Positions 17,626 through 27,507 of a DNA stretch of 64,000 nucleotides are shown in pieces. Below the pieces are notes generated by a model. The model was not told the DNA's origin and made no database searches. It saw only the letters and a program-made list of their open reading frames with translations. Source of the DNA: Nocardioides sp. zg-1228 (GTDB taxonomy: Bacteria; Actinomycetota; Actinomycetes; Propionibacteriales; Nocardioidaceae); NCBI RefSeq assembly GCF_017086465.1, contig NZ_CP070961.1, forward strand, positions 3,100,001-3,164,000, given 5' to 3'. The number at the start of each line of letters is the position of its first letter. Within the stretch, counting starts at the first letter, position 1. Made by a program: the position numbers and the translations under genes.

Positions 17626-18362
17626 GGCGGCTGGCCGCCCTCGCCCTGCTGCTCCCCCTCGCCGCCTGCGGGGGTGGCGACGAGGGGGACGCCGCGGACG
17701 GGGGCGAGCTGACCGTCCTCGCGGCCGCGTCGCTCACCGACGTCTTCGCCGAGCTCGCGGTGCCCTTCGAGGAGGAGCACGACACCGAGGTGGGCTTCTC
17801 CTTCGGCTCGAGCACCGACCTCGCCGGCCAGGCCGCCGACGGGGCGCCCGGCGACGTGCTGGCCACGGCCGACGACGCCTCGATGGCCGTGGCGCAGGAC
17901 GCGGGCGTCACCGGCGACGTGGAGACCTTCGCGACCAACGTCCTCACCATCGTCGTGCCGGATGGCAACCCCGCCGGCATCGCGTCCCTCGACGACCTGG
18001 CCGACGCCACGTGGGTGCGCTGCGCCGACGAGGTGCCGTGCGGCAAGGTCGCGGCGGCCGTGCTCGACGCGGCCGGGGTCGAGGCGGACCCGGTCAGCCT
18101 GGAGGACGACGTGCGGGCCACACTCGACAAGGTCGCCTCGGGCGAGGCCGACGCCGGACTGGTCTACGCCAGCGACGCCGTCGCCGCGGCCGACGACGTC
18201 GACAGCGTCGAGATCCCGGCCGCCGACGACGCGCTGACGTCCTACTCGGTGGCGACGCTGGACCAGTCGCAGGACCCTGCGCTGGCAGCCGACTGGGTGA
18301 CGTGGGTGACCTCCGACGAGGCCCGCGCGATCCTCACCGACGCCGGCTTCGGCACCCCGTGA
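17622..18362 (+). CDS. modA: Molybdate ABC transporter substrate-binding lipoprotein
   Basis: The 246-residue protein has a lipoprotein signal with the lipobox LAAC (Cys at about 16). The ModA core begins LTVLAAASLTDVFAELAVPFE and continues VGFSFGSSTDLAGQ, FATNVLTIVVPDGNP and a hinge-side GEADAGLVYASDAVAAA. It captures molybdate, or possibly tungstate, outside the cell. The start is a GTG overlapping the preceding gene (GTGA), and its own TGA overlaps modB in the same way. Confidence 0.95.
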   Translation: MRRLAALALLLPLAACGGGDEGDAADGGELTVLAAASLTDVFAELAVPFEEEHDTEVGFSFGSSTDLAGQAADGAPGDVLATADDASMAVAQDAGVTGDVETFATNVLTIVVPDGNPAGIASLDDLADATWVRCADEVPCGKVAAAVLDAAGVEADPVSLEDDVRATLDKVASGEADAGLVYASDAVAAADDVDSVEIPAADDALTSYSVATLDQSQDPALAADWVTWVTSDEARAILTDAGFGTP

Positions 18363-19150
18363 GGGACCGGCTCGGCCGGCCGCCGGCGCTGCTGGTCGCA
18401 CCCGCGGCCCTCGCCACGCTGCTGCTCCTCGTCCCGCTCGTGGCGATGGTGGCCAGTGCCGACTGGCAGGCGCTGCCCGGGCACCTGACCTCCCGCACCG
18501 CCGTCGACGCGCTGCGGCTGTCGCTGGTGACCTCGACGGTCGCGATCGCGTTCTGCCTGCTCCTGGGCCTCCCCCTCGCCTGGCTCCTCGCCCGGGTCGA
18601 CTTCCGCGGCCGCGGCGCGCTCCGGGCGCTCGTCACCGTGCCGCTGGTGCTGCCCCCGGTGGTCGCCGGCGTGGCGCTGCGGGCGGCGTTCGGCCGCGCC
18701 GGGCTGGTCGGCGAGCCGCTGCTCGACTGGACGGGCTTCGCCTTCCCCTTCACGACGTACGGCGTGGTGCTGGCCCACGTGTTCGTGTCGATGCCGTTCG
18801 TGGTGATCGCGATCGAGGGCGCGCTGCGCTCGGCGGACCCGAGGTACGACGACGCGGCCGCCACGCTGGGCGCGACCCGGTGGACCACCTTCCGGCGGGT
18901 CACCGTGCCGCTGGCACTGCCCGGCGTGGTGGCCGGGACCGTCCTGGGGTGGGCGCGCTCGCTCGGCGAGTTCGGCGCCACCATCACGTTCAACGGCAAC
19001 TACCCCGGCACCACGCAGACGATGCCGACGCTGATCTACGTCACCCGGCAGGCCGACCAGGACGCCGCCCTGTCGCTGAGCCTGGTGATGCTGCTCGTCT
19101 CGATCGGCGTGCTCGTCGCGCTGCGCGACCACTGGCTGGGGACGCCGTGA
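18359..19150 (+). CDS. modB: Molybdate ABC transporter permease
   Basis: The 263-residue integral membrane protein has about six helices. The BPD_transp_1 cytoplasmic loop is LRSADPRYDDAAATLGATRWTTFRRVTVPLALPGVVAG, which contacts the ATPase. It is followed by WARSLGEFGATITFNGNYPGTTQTMPTLIY, which is characteristic of ModB. The GTG start shares GTGA with the modA stop, and the gene ends in the same overlap with modC. Confidence 0.95.
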   Translation: MRDRLGRPPALLVAPAALATLLLLVPLVAMVASADWQALPGHLTSRTAVDALRLSLVTSTVAIAFCLLLGLPLAWLLARVDFRGRGALRALVTVPLVLPPVVAGVALRAAFGRAGLVGEPLLDWTGFAFPFTTYGVVLAHVFVSMPFVVIAIEGALRSADPRYDDAAATLGATRWTTFRRVTVPLALPGVVAGTVLGWARSLGEFGATITFNGNYPGTTQTMPTLIYVTRQADQDAALSLSLVMLLVSIGVLVALRDHWLGTP

Positions 19151-20124
19151 GCGCGGCCCCGAAGCAGCTGGTGGCCGACCTGCGGGTGGCCGACCGGGTC
19201 GAGGCCGCGTTCACCGCCGAGCCGGGCGAGGTGCTCGCGGTCATCGGGCCCAACGGCGCGGGCAAGAGCTCGCTGCTCCACGCGCTCGCGGGCCTCGTCG
19301 ACGTCGGGGGGACCGCCCACCTGGCCGGCACCGACCTGCTCGCCCTGCCCGTGCGCGAGCGCCGGGTCGGTCTGGTGTTCCAGGGCCAGCTGCTCTTCCC
19401 GCACCTGTCCGCGCTCGACAACGTGGCCTTCGGCCCGCGCTCGCGCGGGGTGCGGCGGGCGACCGCGGAGGCGGTGGCGCGCGACTGGCTCGAGCGCTTC
19501 GGCATCGCCGAACTCGCCGGCCGCAGGCCGCGCGAGCTGTCGGGCGGGCAGGCCCAGCGGGTGGCGATCGCCCGCGCGCTGGCCACCGATCCCGACGTGC
19601 TGCTCCTCGACGAGCCGTTCACGGGCCTCGACGTCTCGGTGCAGATGGCGCTGCGGATCGAGCTGGGCCGGCACCTGCGCGACTTCCCCGGCATCGCCCT
19701 GCTCGTCACGCACGACGCGATCGACGCGCTGACCCTCGCCGACCGCGTGCTCGTGCTCGACGGGGGGCGGGTGGCCCAGGCGGGCCGTCCGGCCGAGGTG
19801 GCCGCCGAGCCGCGCACCCCGCACGTCGCGCGCCTCGTGGGCCTCAACCTGGTCGCCGACGGCGACGAGCTCATCGCCTTTCCCCCCGACTCCGTGGTGG
19901 TGTCGCTGCACGAGCCGGAGGGGTCGACGCGGCTGCGGTGGCACGGCCCGGTCGGCACCCTGGCCCCGCACGGCGACGCCGTACGCGTGCTGGTGCACGC
20001 CGGACCTGACCTGCTGGCCGACCTCACGCCTGCCGCCGCGACGGAGCTGGGCCTCCTGCCCGGACTCGACGTGTGGCTCTCGACCAAGGCGACCGCGGTG
20101 AGCCGCTACCCCGCCCGTCGATAG
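19147..20124 (+). CDS. modC: Molybdate ABC transporter ATP-binding protein
   Basis: The 325-residue ATPase has Walker [11 protein letters not shown]-loop [11 protein letters not shown], signature [15 protein letters not shown], Walker [12 protein letters not shown] and a switch His in [11 protein letters not shown]. The C-terminal part after about residue 230 is a TOBE-like domain ([27 protein letters not shown]), as expected for ModC. It completes a regulator-modABC transcript in which every junction is a GTGA overlap. glpX starts 10 bases downstream and may be read through. Confidence 0.93.
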   Translation: MSAAPKQLVADLRVADRVEAAFTAEPGEVLAVIGPNGAGKSSLLHALAGLVDVGGTAHLAGTDLLALPVRERRVGLVFQGQLLFPHLSALDNVAFGPRSRGVRRATAEAVARDWLERFGIAELAGRRPRELSGGQAQRVAIARALATDPDVLLLDEPFTGLDVSVQMALRIELGRHLRDFPGIALLVTHDAIDALTLADRVLVLDGGRVAQAGRPAEVAAEPRTPHVARLVGLNLVADGDELIAFPPDSVVVSLHEPEGSTRLRWHGPVGTLAPHGDAVRVLVHAGPDLLADLTPAAATELGLLPGLDVWLSTKATAVSRYPARR

Positions 20125-20134
20125 AGTTCCCGGC

Positions 20135-21139
20135 ATGAGCACCAGTGCCCCGAAGCCCGAACGCAACCTCGCCCTCGAGCTGGTGCGGGTCACCGAGGCG
20201 GCCGCCATGGCGGCGGGCCGCTGGGTGGGCCGCGGCGACAAGAACGACGCCGACGGCGTCGCGGTCGAGGCCATGCGGGTGATGATCTCCACCGTCGAGA
20301 TGCGCGGCACGGTGGTCATCGGCGAGGGCGAGAAGGACAACGCCCCGATGCTCTTCAACGGCGAGGAGGTCGGCGACGGCACCGGTCCCGAGTGCGACGT
20401 GGCGGTCGACCCGATCGACGGCACGACCCTCACCGCCAAGGGCATGAGCAACGCGGTGTCCGTGCTCGCGGTGTCGCCGCGCGGCACGATGTACGACCCG
20501 AGCGCCGTGTTCTACATGGACAAGCTCGCCACCGGCCCCGAGGCGGCCGACGTGGTCGACATCCGGCTGCCGGTGAAGGAGAACATCGCCCGCGTGGCCA
20601 AGGCCAAGGGCATCTCGGTCCACGACGTCACCGTCGTCCTGCTCGACCGGCCCCGCCACGCGCGGCTGGTGGAGGACATCCGCGAGACCGGCGCGCGCAT
20701 CAAGTACATCACCGACGGCGACGTCGCGGGCGCGATCATGGCGGCCCGCCCCGACACCGGCGTCGACCTGATGCTGGGTGTGGGTGGCACCCCCGAGGGC
20801 ATCATCACGGCCTGCGCGATGAAGGCCATCGGCGGCACGATCCAGGGCCAGCTGTGGCCGCAGGACGACGACGAGCGGCAGCGGGCCCTCGACGCCGGGC
20901 ACGACCTCGACCCCGACTTCGTGCTCGGCACCGACGACCTGGTCACCGGCGACGACGCCTTCTTCGTGGCCACCGGCATCACCGACGGCGAGCTGATGCG
21001 CGGTGTCCGCTACCGCGGCGACGGCGTCACCACCCACTCGCTGGTGATGCGCTCGCGCAGCGGCACGGTGCGTTCGATCACCGCCGAGCACCGGCTCTCC
21101 AAGCTACGCGGTCTGTCCTCGATCAACTTCGACAGCTGA
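20135..21139 (+). CDS. glpX: Class II fructose-1,6-bisphosphatase
   Basis: The 334-residue enzyme hydrolyses fructose-1,6-bisphosphate in gluconeogenesis. The GlpX motifs include [26 protein letters not shown] ([13 protein letters not shown]), the metal-site [16 protein letters not shown] and [17 protein letters not shown]. It is the main gluconeogenic phosphatase in many actinobacteria. Its last 36 bases overlap the tail of the convergent lipase-like gene. It follows modC by 10 bases, although no functional link is known. Confidence 0.96.
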   Translation: MSTSAPKPERNLALELVRVTEAAAMAAGRWVGRGDKNDADGVAVEAMRVMISTVEMRGTVVIGEGEKDNAPMLFNGEEVGDGTGPECDVAVDPIDGTTLTAKGMSNAVSVLAVSPRGTMYDPSAVFYMDKLATGPEAADVVDIRLPVKENIARVAKAKGISVHDVTVVLLDRPRHARLVEDIRETGARIKYITDGDVAGAIMAARPDTGVDLMLGVGGTPEGIITACAMKAIGGTIQGQLWPQDDDERQRALDAGHDLDPDFVLGTDDLVTGDDAFFVATGITDGELMRGVRYRGDGVTTHSLVMRSRSGTVRSITAEHRLSKLRGLSSINFDS

Positions 21140-21940
21140 CGCGGCGGCGACGCCCGGTCGCAGTGCGGCCGACACCGCGGCGATGACGACGGGGTCGAAC
21201 GCCATCCCCACGTGGGACGAGCGCACCTCGACCGCCTGCGCGGTGGGATCGAGGCAGGCGCGCCAGTCGACGATGCCGTCGCGCCGGGAGAAGATCGCGG
21301 TGAAGTCGACGCCCTCCGGCATCGGTGCGCGGGCCCGGTCGAAGCTCTCGCGGGCGCACGGCCCGGCGACGCAGTCCTCGGCCATCAGGCCGCGCACCCC
21401 GGCGCGGTGGAGCCGCACGAGCACCTCGACGCTGCGCGCGAGCGAGACGTGGTGGGCCCCGGGCGCCAGCACCGGGCTGCCCATGGTCACGATGCCCGCG
21501 ACCAGGTCGGGGCGCCGGGCGGCCACTCCCCTGGCGAGCATCCCGCCGAGGCTGTGGCCGACGACGCGCACCCGCGCGCCGCGGCGCCGGGAGACCTCCT
21601 CGAGCCGCTCCTCGAGCTGGTCGGCGGCGGACAGCGTGCAGCCCACGTTGGCACGCACGTCGGCGCGGTAGGTGCGGAAGCCCAGGTGGCGCAGCGTCCG
21701 GCTCATCGGGCCCAGCGAGGAGTCGCCGGCCAGGAACCCCGGCACCAGCACCACCGGCTCCCCCGACCGCTCGGGTCGGGCACCCAGCGGCGTACGACGT
21801 CGCGCACCGCGGGCGCCCCAGGCCGACGCGGCGTAGCGGCCGGCCTCGGCGAGCGCGGAGCCCTCGCGCAGCACCGCCACCACCGGGGGCTGCGAGAAGC
21901 CCTCCGGGGTGAGGAAGGCGGCCAGTGTGCGCTGCGTCAC
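21104..21940 (-). CDS. Alpha/beta-hydrolase, lipase/esterase-like
   Basis: The 278-residue protein has [19 protein letters not shown] near residue 65, the oxyanion-hole region. The nucleophile elbow [12 protein letters not shown] (GHSLG Ser near residue 127) and a C-terminal [11 protein letters not shown]is complete the triad, with Asp in [10 protein letters not shown]. This fits bacterial lipase-like hydrolases. No signal peptide is evident. The start is a GTG at 21940; longer frames upstream are antisense to the next gene. It overlaps glpX by 36 bases at its 3' end. Confidence 0.85.
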   Translation of the reverse strand: MTQRTLAAFLTPEGFSQPPVVAVLREGSALAEAGRYAASAWGARGARRRTPLGARPERSGEPVVLVPGFLAGDSSLGPMSRTLRHLGFRTYRADVRANVGCTLSAADQLEERLEEVSRRRGARVRVVGHSLGGMLARGVAARRPDLVAGIVTMGSPVLAPGAHHVSLARSVEVLVRLHRAGVRGLMAEDCVAGPCARESFDRARAPMPEGVDFTAIFSRRDGIVDWRACLDPTAQAVEVRSSHVGMAFDPVVIAAVSAALRPGVAAASAVEVDRGQTA

Positions 21941-22027
21941 AGTGTCGAACCTAGCCCACCCCGACCTGCGCGTGCGGGACGTCGGCGCCTCGCCTGCTCG
22001 TCGCGGGCCGTCGTGTTCACTGGGGCC

Positions 22028-22957
22028 ATGTCCGAGCCCCGTCCAGACAGCACCCAGCCGCCCGTCGCGTCCGACGAGCTCCGCGCTCCGGTCGGCAACG
22101 AGGTCGAGCTCTGCTACCAGACCTTCGGCGACCCCGACGACGAGCCGCTGCTGCTGGTGATGGGGCTGAGCGGTCCGATGACGTGGTGGGACCAGTCCCT
22201 CTGCGAGCAGCTCGCCGCGGCCGGCTTCCACGTGGTGCGCTACGACAACCGCGACACCGGGAGGTCGACGCGGGTCGACGCGCCGGTGCACCCCGGCCAG
22301 CTCGTGCGTGCCTTCGTCACCGGGCGCGCGGACGCGCCGTACTCGATGTCCGACCTCGCCGGCGACGCCGTCGGGCTGCTCGACCACCTCGGGATCGACT
22401 CGGCCCACCTGGTCGGCGTCTCGATGGGCGGCATGATCGCCCAGACCGTCGCCGTCGAGCACCCCACCCGGGTCCGGTCGCTGACCAGCATCAGCTCCAC
22501 GACCGGGCGGCGGACGGTCGGCTGGCAGCACCCCTCGCTCCTGCCGCGGCTGATCGCGCCCCGCCGGGCCGGGCGGGAGGCCTACATCGAGAGCAGCCTG
22601 GCCATGTGGTCGCTGATCGGGTCGGCGGGCTATCCCACCGACCCCGACGCGCTGCGCTCGCGCGCCGCCGAGACCTTCGACCGCGGCGTGAGCAACCCCG
22701 GCGCGCTCCGCCAGATGCTGGCCATCCTGACCCAGGACGACCGCACGCCGCGGCTGCGACGCGTACGCGTGCCGGCCCTCGTCATCCACGGCACGGCCGA
22801 CAAGATGGTCCACGTCAGCGGCGGCCGCTCGACCGCCGCCGCGATCCCGGGCGCCGAGCTGCTCACCATCGACGGCATGGGCCACGACCTGCCCCCCGGC
22901 CTCTTTCCCACCTTCGTCGAGGCGATCCGCCGCACCGCCGACCGCGCCTCGGCCTGA
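22028..22957 (+). CDS. Alpha/beta-fold hydrolase
   Basis: The 309-residue protein opens with a short variable segment, then ELCYQTFGDPDDEPLLLVMGLSG, the oxyanion region. The VRYDNRDTGRST strand-loop and the nucleophile elbow LVGVSMGGMIAQ (Ser near residue 138) follow. Asp is in VIHGTADKMV and His in IDGMGHDLP. It resembles the esterase/haloperoxidase-like group that includes DnrP-type enzymes; the natural substrate is unknown. The start is an ATG at 22028 with GGGGCC upstream. Confidence 0.88.
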   Translation: MSEPRPDSTQPPVASDELRAPVGNEVELCYQTFGDPDDEPLLLVMGLSGPMTWWDQSLCEQLAAAGFHVVRYDNRDTGRSTRVDAPVHPGQLVRAFVTGRADAPYSMSDLAGDAVGLLDHLGIDSAHLVGVSMGGMIAQTVAVEHPTRVRSLTSISSTTGRRTVGWQHPSLLPRLIAPRRAGREAYIESSLAMWSLIGSAGYPTDPDALRSRAAETFDRGVSNPGALRQMLAILTQDDRTPRLRRVRVPALVIHGTADKMVHVSGGRSTAAAIPGAELLTIDGMGHDLPPGLFPTFVEAIRRTADRASA

Positions 22958-22965
22958 CGGCCGCC

Positions 22966-23133
22966 GGAGTCCCCGCCTGAGGCCGGCGCCCGCACGCCCC
23001 CGGGGTCGGAGTCCCCGCTCGAGGCCGGCGTCGGAGTCCCCGCTCGAGCGGGGACTCCGACACTTGGAGGGGGTTGCAACGGCCTCCAGGTGTCGGACTC
23101 GCCCACCAAGTCGGGTGAGTCTCCCGGAGACTC
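22966..23133. repeat. Cluster of direct and inverted repeats between convergent genes
   Basis: The segment holds three copies of GGAGTCCCCGC-type units at about 22968, 23008 and 23032. A perfect 32-base palindrome at 23030-23061 has GTCGGAGTCCCCGCTC as its left half. A second inverted repeat has 14-base arms at 23057-23070 and 23083-23096 with one mismatch. A third, GAGTCTCC/GGAGACTC, sits at 23117-23133 and includes the galK stop codon. It may act as a two-way terminator, or be a member of a dispersed palindromic repeat family. Confidence 0.8.
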
Positions 23134-24268
23134 AGCTGCCAAGGGCCCCACCGCGGACACCGCCGGGGAGGCGGTGGGCGCCGCGGGCGGGCCGGGCGGT
23201 GAAGAGGGCGGGCTCGGTGAACGCCGCGTCGGCGAACGCGGCGCGTACGGCGTCGCCCGCGCGCTCGACGTCGGGCTCGGGCACCAGCCCGATCACACAC
23301 CCGCCGAACCCGCCGCCGGTCATCCGGGCGCCCAGCGCGCCTGCGTCGAGCAGCGCGTCCACCGCCGTGTCGACCTCGGGCACCGTGATCTGGAAGTCGT
23401 CGCGCATCGAGGCGTGCGAGGCGGTCAGCAGGGGGCCGATGTCGGCGAGGCGGTCGTCGTCGAGCAGCCGCACCACCGAGAGCACCCGGTCGTCCTCGGT
23501 GACGACGTGGCGCACGTAGCGGCGCAGCTCGGCGTCGTCGAGGCGGGCGAGCGCGTCGTCGAGGTCGCCGACGGCGACGTCGCGCAGCGCGGGCACGCCG
23601 AGCCGGCGGGCGGCCTCCTCACAGCCGCGCCGGCGGGCGCCGTACTCGCCGTCGGAGTGGCGGTGGGGCGCGCGGGTGTCTGCCACGAGGACCGCCAGCC
23701 CCTGGCCGGCGAGGTCCAGCGGCACCGGGCGGGTGTCGTGGCTGCGCATGTCGCAGAAGAGGGCGTGCCCCTCCTGCCCGCGCAGGCTCACCAGCTGGTC
23801 CATCCCGCCCGTCGGCGCGCCCACGGCGTCGTTCTCGACGTCGCGGGTCAACGCGAAGAGGGCGTCGTCGTCGAGCCCGAGGCCGAGCTGGTCGTCGACG
23901 GCCCGGGCGACCGAGCACACCAGCGCCGCCGACGAGGACAGCCCCGCCCCGGTCGGCACGTCGGAGTCCACCTCGATCGCGAGCGGGGGGACGTCGACCC
24001 CGCGGTCGGTGAGCAGCCACAGCGCGCCGAGGACGTAGCGCGACCAGTCCGGCACCTCGGGGGCGTCTCCCAGGCCGGTGCGGGGCACCGTGACGGGCTG
24101 CGCCTCCTGCGCCGAGCGCACCCGCCACCCGTCGTCGCCGGACGCGCCCGCCGTCACCGTCGCGGTGCAGCCCACCTCGAGGGCGAAGGGTAGGACGAAC
24201 CCGTCGTTGTAGTCGGTGTGCTCACCGACCAGGTTGATGCGCCCCGGGGCGCGCCACACCGCCGTCAT
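23132..24268 (-). CDS. galK: Galactokinase
   Basis: The 378-residue GHMP-family kinase phosphorylates galactose to galactose-1-phosphate. The signature APGRINLVGEHTDYNDGFVLPFAL is at the N-terminus. The ATP-binding motif VPTGAGLSSSAALVCS is near residue 110, and the C-terminal ARMTGGGFGGCVIGLVP completes the three GHMP motifs. I start at the ATG at 24268, preceded by GGGGAA; the frame runs 16 codons further without support. galT and galE are not adjacent. A sugar ABC importer is divergent from it, so galactose or a galactoside is one candidate for its cargo. Confidence 0.93.
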   Translation of the reverse strand: MTAVWRAPGRINLVGEHTDYNDGFVLPFALEVGCTATVTAGASGDDGWRVRSAQEAQPVTVPRTGLGDAPEVPDWSRYVLGALWLLTDRGVDVPPLAIEVDSDVPTGAGLSSSAALVCSVARAVDDQLGLGLDDDALFALTRDVENDAVGAPTGGMDQLVSLRGQEGHALFCDMRSHDTRPVPLDLAGQGLAVLVADTRAPHRHSDGEYGARRRGCEEAARRLGVPALRDVAVGDLDDALARLDDAELRRYVRHVVTEDDRVLSVVRLLDDDRLADIGPLLTASHASMRDDFQITVPEVDTAVDALLDAGALGARMTGGGFGGCVIGLVPEPDVERAGDAVRAAFADAAFTEPALFTARPARGAHRLPGGVRGGALGS

Positions 24269-24371
24269 GTCGTTCCCCTTCCCCACCCTGCCCCAAGGAG
24301 TGGGATCTGTTGCCAAATGGGTCGTGGGCCACTAGACCAGAGACTCAGACTAGGCATGAGGAGGGGCGCGG

Positions 24372-25712
24372 ATGTCACGAGCATCGTCGATCCGGCAACG
24401 AGGTCGGCCCAGGCCGATACGGAGAGTGGCATCGCTCGCCGCCCTCGCTCTCGCGGGCGGGCTGCTGTCCGCCTGTGGCGGCGACAGCGGGAAGGCGACG
24501 CTCAATTGGTACGTCAACCCCGACGGCGTGGACACGTTCCGCACCTGGGCGGAGAAGTGCAGCACCGACCAGTACGACATCGAGGTCCAGCAGCTGCCCT
24601 CCAGCGCGACCGACCAGCGCACCCAGCTGGCGCGGCGCCTCGCGGCCGAGGACTCCTCGACCGACATCATGAACCTCGACCCGGTCTTCGTCGCCGAGTT
24701 CGCCAACGCGGGCTGGCTGCAGGAGGTTCCCGAGGAGCTCGCCACCGAGATCACCGACGGCGGCGACTACCTCGAGGGCGCGGCCGACACGGTGGTGTGG
24801 GACGACACGGTCTACGCGATCCCGCTCTGGGCCAACACGCAGGTCCTCTGGTACCGCAAGTCGATGGCGGAGGCCGCCGGCCTCGACATGGACAAGCCGG
24901 TCACGTGGGACCAGATCATCGACGCGGCCGCCAAGGAGGGCGGCACCGTCGGCGTGCAGGCCAACCGCTACGAGGCCTACGTCGTGTGGATCAACGCCCT
25001 CATGCAGGGCGCGGGCGGCGCCATCATCACCGACACCGAGGCCGGCCGCGACGCGACCGTCGAGCTCGACACCGATGCCGGGCGCGAGGCCGCGGCGATC
25101 ATCGAGAAGCTCGCCAAGAGCTCCGCCGCGCAGCCGGACCTCACCGTGTCCAACGAGGGCACCAGCCTCGGCCAGATGTTCCCGGCCGACGGGCCGGGCG
25201 AGTTCATGGTCAACTGGACGTTCGTCTACGCCAACTACAAGGGCCTGATCGGCAAGCCGGGCGGCCCCGCCGACGAGCAGGAGTTCGAGGACCTCGGGTG
25301 GGCGCGCTACCCCGAGACCGTCGAGGGCGAGCCGTCCAAGCCGCCGATCGGTGGCATCGACATCGGCGTCGGCGCCTACTCCGAGCACCCCGACTGGGCC
25401 ATGGAGGCCGCGCAGTGCATCACCTCCACCGACGTCCAGGTCGATCTCGCCATCAACGACGGCCTGATGCCGTCGACCAACACGGCCTACGACGAGGTGG
25501 TGGCCAGCGGGGAGTTCCCCGAGAGCCTCATCGAGCTCTACCGCACGAGCGTGGACGAGGGCGGGCCGAGGCCGAAGAGTCCCTTCTACAGCCAGATCTC
25601 CAGCGCCGTGCAGTCGGTCTGGCACTCACCGACGTCGGTCAACCCTGACTCGACACCCCGGGAGTCGGAGAAGTTCCTGTCCGACGTCCTCGCCGGAAGG
25701 AGCCTGCTGTGA
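24372..25712 (+). CDS. Sugar ABC transporter substrate-binding lipoprotein
   Basis: The 446-residue protein has a signal peptide with lipobox LSAC (Cys at about 36). It has the family-1 extracellular binding-protein fold of MalE/LpqY type: DQRTQLARRLAAEDSSTDIMNLDPVFVAEFANAGWL, then VYAIPLWANTQVLWYRKS, TWDQIIDAA and a late GGIDIGVGAYSEHPDWA. A strong GAGGAGGGG precedes the ATG at 24372; an ATG 16 bases upstream, out of frame with it, is not used. It leads a four-gene importer operon. The sugar is not readable; trehalose-type and galactoside ligands both occur in related proteins. Confidence 0.9.
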   Translation: MSRASSIRQRGRPRPIRRVASLAALALAGGLLSACGGDSGKATLNWYVNPDGVDTFRTWAEKCSTDQYDIEVQQLPSSATDQRTQLARRLAAEDSSTDIMNLDPVFVAEFANAGWLQEVPEELATEITDGGDYLEGAADTVVWDDTVYAIPLWANTQVLWYRKSMAEAAGLDMDKPVTWDQIIDAAAKEGGTVGVQANRYEAYVVWINALMQGAGGAIITDTEAGRDATVELDTDAGREAAAIIEKLAKSSAAQPDLTVSNEGTSLGQMFPADGPGEFMVNWTFVYANYKGLIGKPGGPADEQEFEDLGWARYPETVEGEPSKPPIGGIDIGVGAYSEHPDWAMEAAQCITSTDVQVDLAINDGLMPSTNTAYDEVVASGEFPESLIELYRTSVDEGGPRPKSPFYSQISSAVQSVWHSPTSVNPDSTPRESEKFLSDVLAGRSLL

Positions 25713-26659
25713 CGCACACGACCGTGGCGCCCGACGACAAGCGTGACGTGCGGCGGGCCGAGAAGGCCGCCGCCAGCGACCGGTCCAAGGCGGAGAACAG
25801 CCTCGGGATGAAGCTGGTCGCGCCGGCCATCGTCCTGATGCTGCTGGTGACCGCGTTCCCGATGCTGCGCGCGATCTACCTCAGCCTCTTCAACTACAGC
25901 CTGACCGCCCCCGACGACCGCGAGTTCATCGGGCTCTCCAACTACTGGACCGCCCTGACCGACTCGCTGTTCTGGGAGACGACGCTCAACACCGTCTTCA
26001 TCATGGTCGTGACCGTCGCGTTCGAGCTGGTGATCGGCTTCGCCTTCGCCATGGTGATGCACCGCGTGATCTTCGCGCGCGGCATCATCCGCACCTCCAT
26101 CCTCATCCCCTACGGCATCATCACCGTCGTCTCGGGCTTCGCGTGGCAGTTCGCGTTCAGCAACAACAACGGCTTCGTCAACGAGTGGCTGCCCTTCGTC
26201 GAGGACGGCTTCAACTGGTTCGGCCAGTACGGCTCGGCGATGGCGGCGATCATGGTCTCGGAGATCTGGAAGACCACGCCGTTCATGTCGCTGCTCCTGC
26301 TCGCCGGGCTGGCACAGGTGTCGGAGGACATGCTCGAGGCCGCCAAGGTCGACGGCGCCACTTGGTGGCAGCGGCTGTGGAAGGTGATCCTGCCCAACAT
26401 GCGCTCGGCGATCATGGTCGCGGTGCTCTTCCGCGCCCTCGACGCCTACCGCATCTTCGACAACATCTACGTCATGACGGCGGGCGCGCAGGGCACCGAG
26501 TCGATCTCGTTCCTCACCTACCGCCAGGTGATCGAGCAGTTCCAGCTGGGCATCGGCTCGGCGTTGTCGGTGCTGCTGTTCCTCTCGGTGCTGCTGATCG
26601 CCTTCCTCATCGTCAAGATCTTCCGCGTCGACCTCGCCGCGGCCCGACAGGAGGGATGA
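25709..26659 (+). CDS. Sugar ABC transporter permease (MalF-like)
   Basis: The 316-residue protein has an N-terminal cytosolic tail of about 35 residues, six membrane helices and the EAA loop EAAKVDGATWWQRLWKVILPNM near residue 210. The GTG at 25709 overlaps the stop of the binding-protein gene as GTGA. It forms the membrane channel with the following permease. Confidence 0.92.
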   Translation: MTHTTVAPDDKRDVRRAEKAAASDRSKAENSLGMKLVAPAIVLMLLVTAFPMLRAIYLSLFNYSLTAPDDREFIGLSNYWTALTDSLFWETTLNTVFIMVVTVAFELVIGFAFAMVMHRVIFARGIIRTSILIPYGIITVVSGFAWQFAFSNNNGFVNEWLPFVEDGFNWFGQYGSAMAAIMVSEIWKTTPFMSLLLLAGLAQVSEDMLEAAKVDGATWWQRLWKVILPNMRSAIMVAVLFRALDAYRIFDNIYVMTAGAQGTESISFLTYRQVIEQFQLGIGSALSVLLFLSVLLIAFLIVKIFRVDLAAARQEG

Positions 26660-26660
26660 C

Positions 26661-27500
26661 ATGTCCGCGAAGAACAAGGTCGGCGTGGTCGTCGGCGCCA
26701 TCCTCATCCTGGTGTGGTGCCTGCTCCCGGTCGCGTGGATCATCTCGCTGTCGTTCAAGAGCCAGGCGTCCATCACCAACGGCAGCCCGGGCTTCCTGCC
26801 CGCCGAGGGCGGCGGCGCGGGATGGCAGAACTACCGCGACGTGCTGGCCGACGACCAGTTCCTGCGCGCCATCCTCAACTCCGTCGGCATCTCGCTGATC
26901 GCGACGCTGCTGTCGGTCATCATCGCCACGCTCGCCGCCTACGCCATCGCCCGCCTGGAGTTCACCGGCAAGAAGTTCGTGCTGACGCTCGCCCTGGTGA
27001 TCGCGATGTTCCCGGTGGTGTCGCTGGTCGGGCCGCTGTTCGACATGTGGCGCACCTTCGGCATCTACGACACCTGGCCGGGGCTGATCATCCCCTACAT
27101 GTCGTTCACGCTGCCGCTGGCGATCTGGACCCTGTCGGCCTTCTTCCGCGAGATCCCGTGGGAGATGGAGCAGGCCGCCCAGGTCGACGGCGCGACCTCG
27201 TGGCAGGCGTTCCGCAAGGTGATCGTCCCGCTCGCCGCCCCCGGTGTGTTCACCGCGGCGATCCTGACGTTCTTCTTCGCCTGGAACGACTTCGTCTTCG
27301 GGATCTCGCTCACCTCGACCGAAGCCGCACGACCGATCCCGGCGGCCCTGTCGTTCTTCGTCGGGTCCGACCCGTTCAACCGGCCGGCGTCGCTGCTGGC
27401 CGCGGGGGCCGTCGTCTCGACGATCCCGATCATCGTCATCGTCCTGCTGTTCCAGCGCAAGATCGTCGCCGGCCTCACCTCCGGCGCAGTGAAGGGGTGA
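26661..27500 (+). CDS. Sugar ABC transporter permease (MalG-like)
   Basis: The 279-residue protein has six helices, the EAA loop EQAAQVDGATSWQAFRKVIVPLAAPGV near residue 170 and the family C-terminus QRKIVAGLTSGAVKG. AGGAGGGATGAC directly before the ATG is a good ribosome site. It starts one base after the preceding stop, consistent with a coupled permease pair. Confidence 0.93.
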   Translation: MSAKNKVGVVVGAILILVWCLLPVAWIISLSFKSQASITNGSPGFLPAEGGGAGWQNYRDVLADDQFLRAILNSVGISLIATLLSVIIATLAAYAIARLEFTGKKFVLTLALVIAMFPVVSLVGPLFDMWRTFGIYDTWPGLIIPYMSFTLPLAIWTLSAFFREIPWEMEQAAQVDGATSWQAFRKVIVPLAAPGVFTAAILTFFFAWNDFVFGISLTSTEAARPIPAALSFFVGSDPFNRPASLLAAGAVVSTIPIIVIVLLFQRKIVAGLTSGAVKG

Positions 27501-27507
27501 TCAGCTC

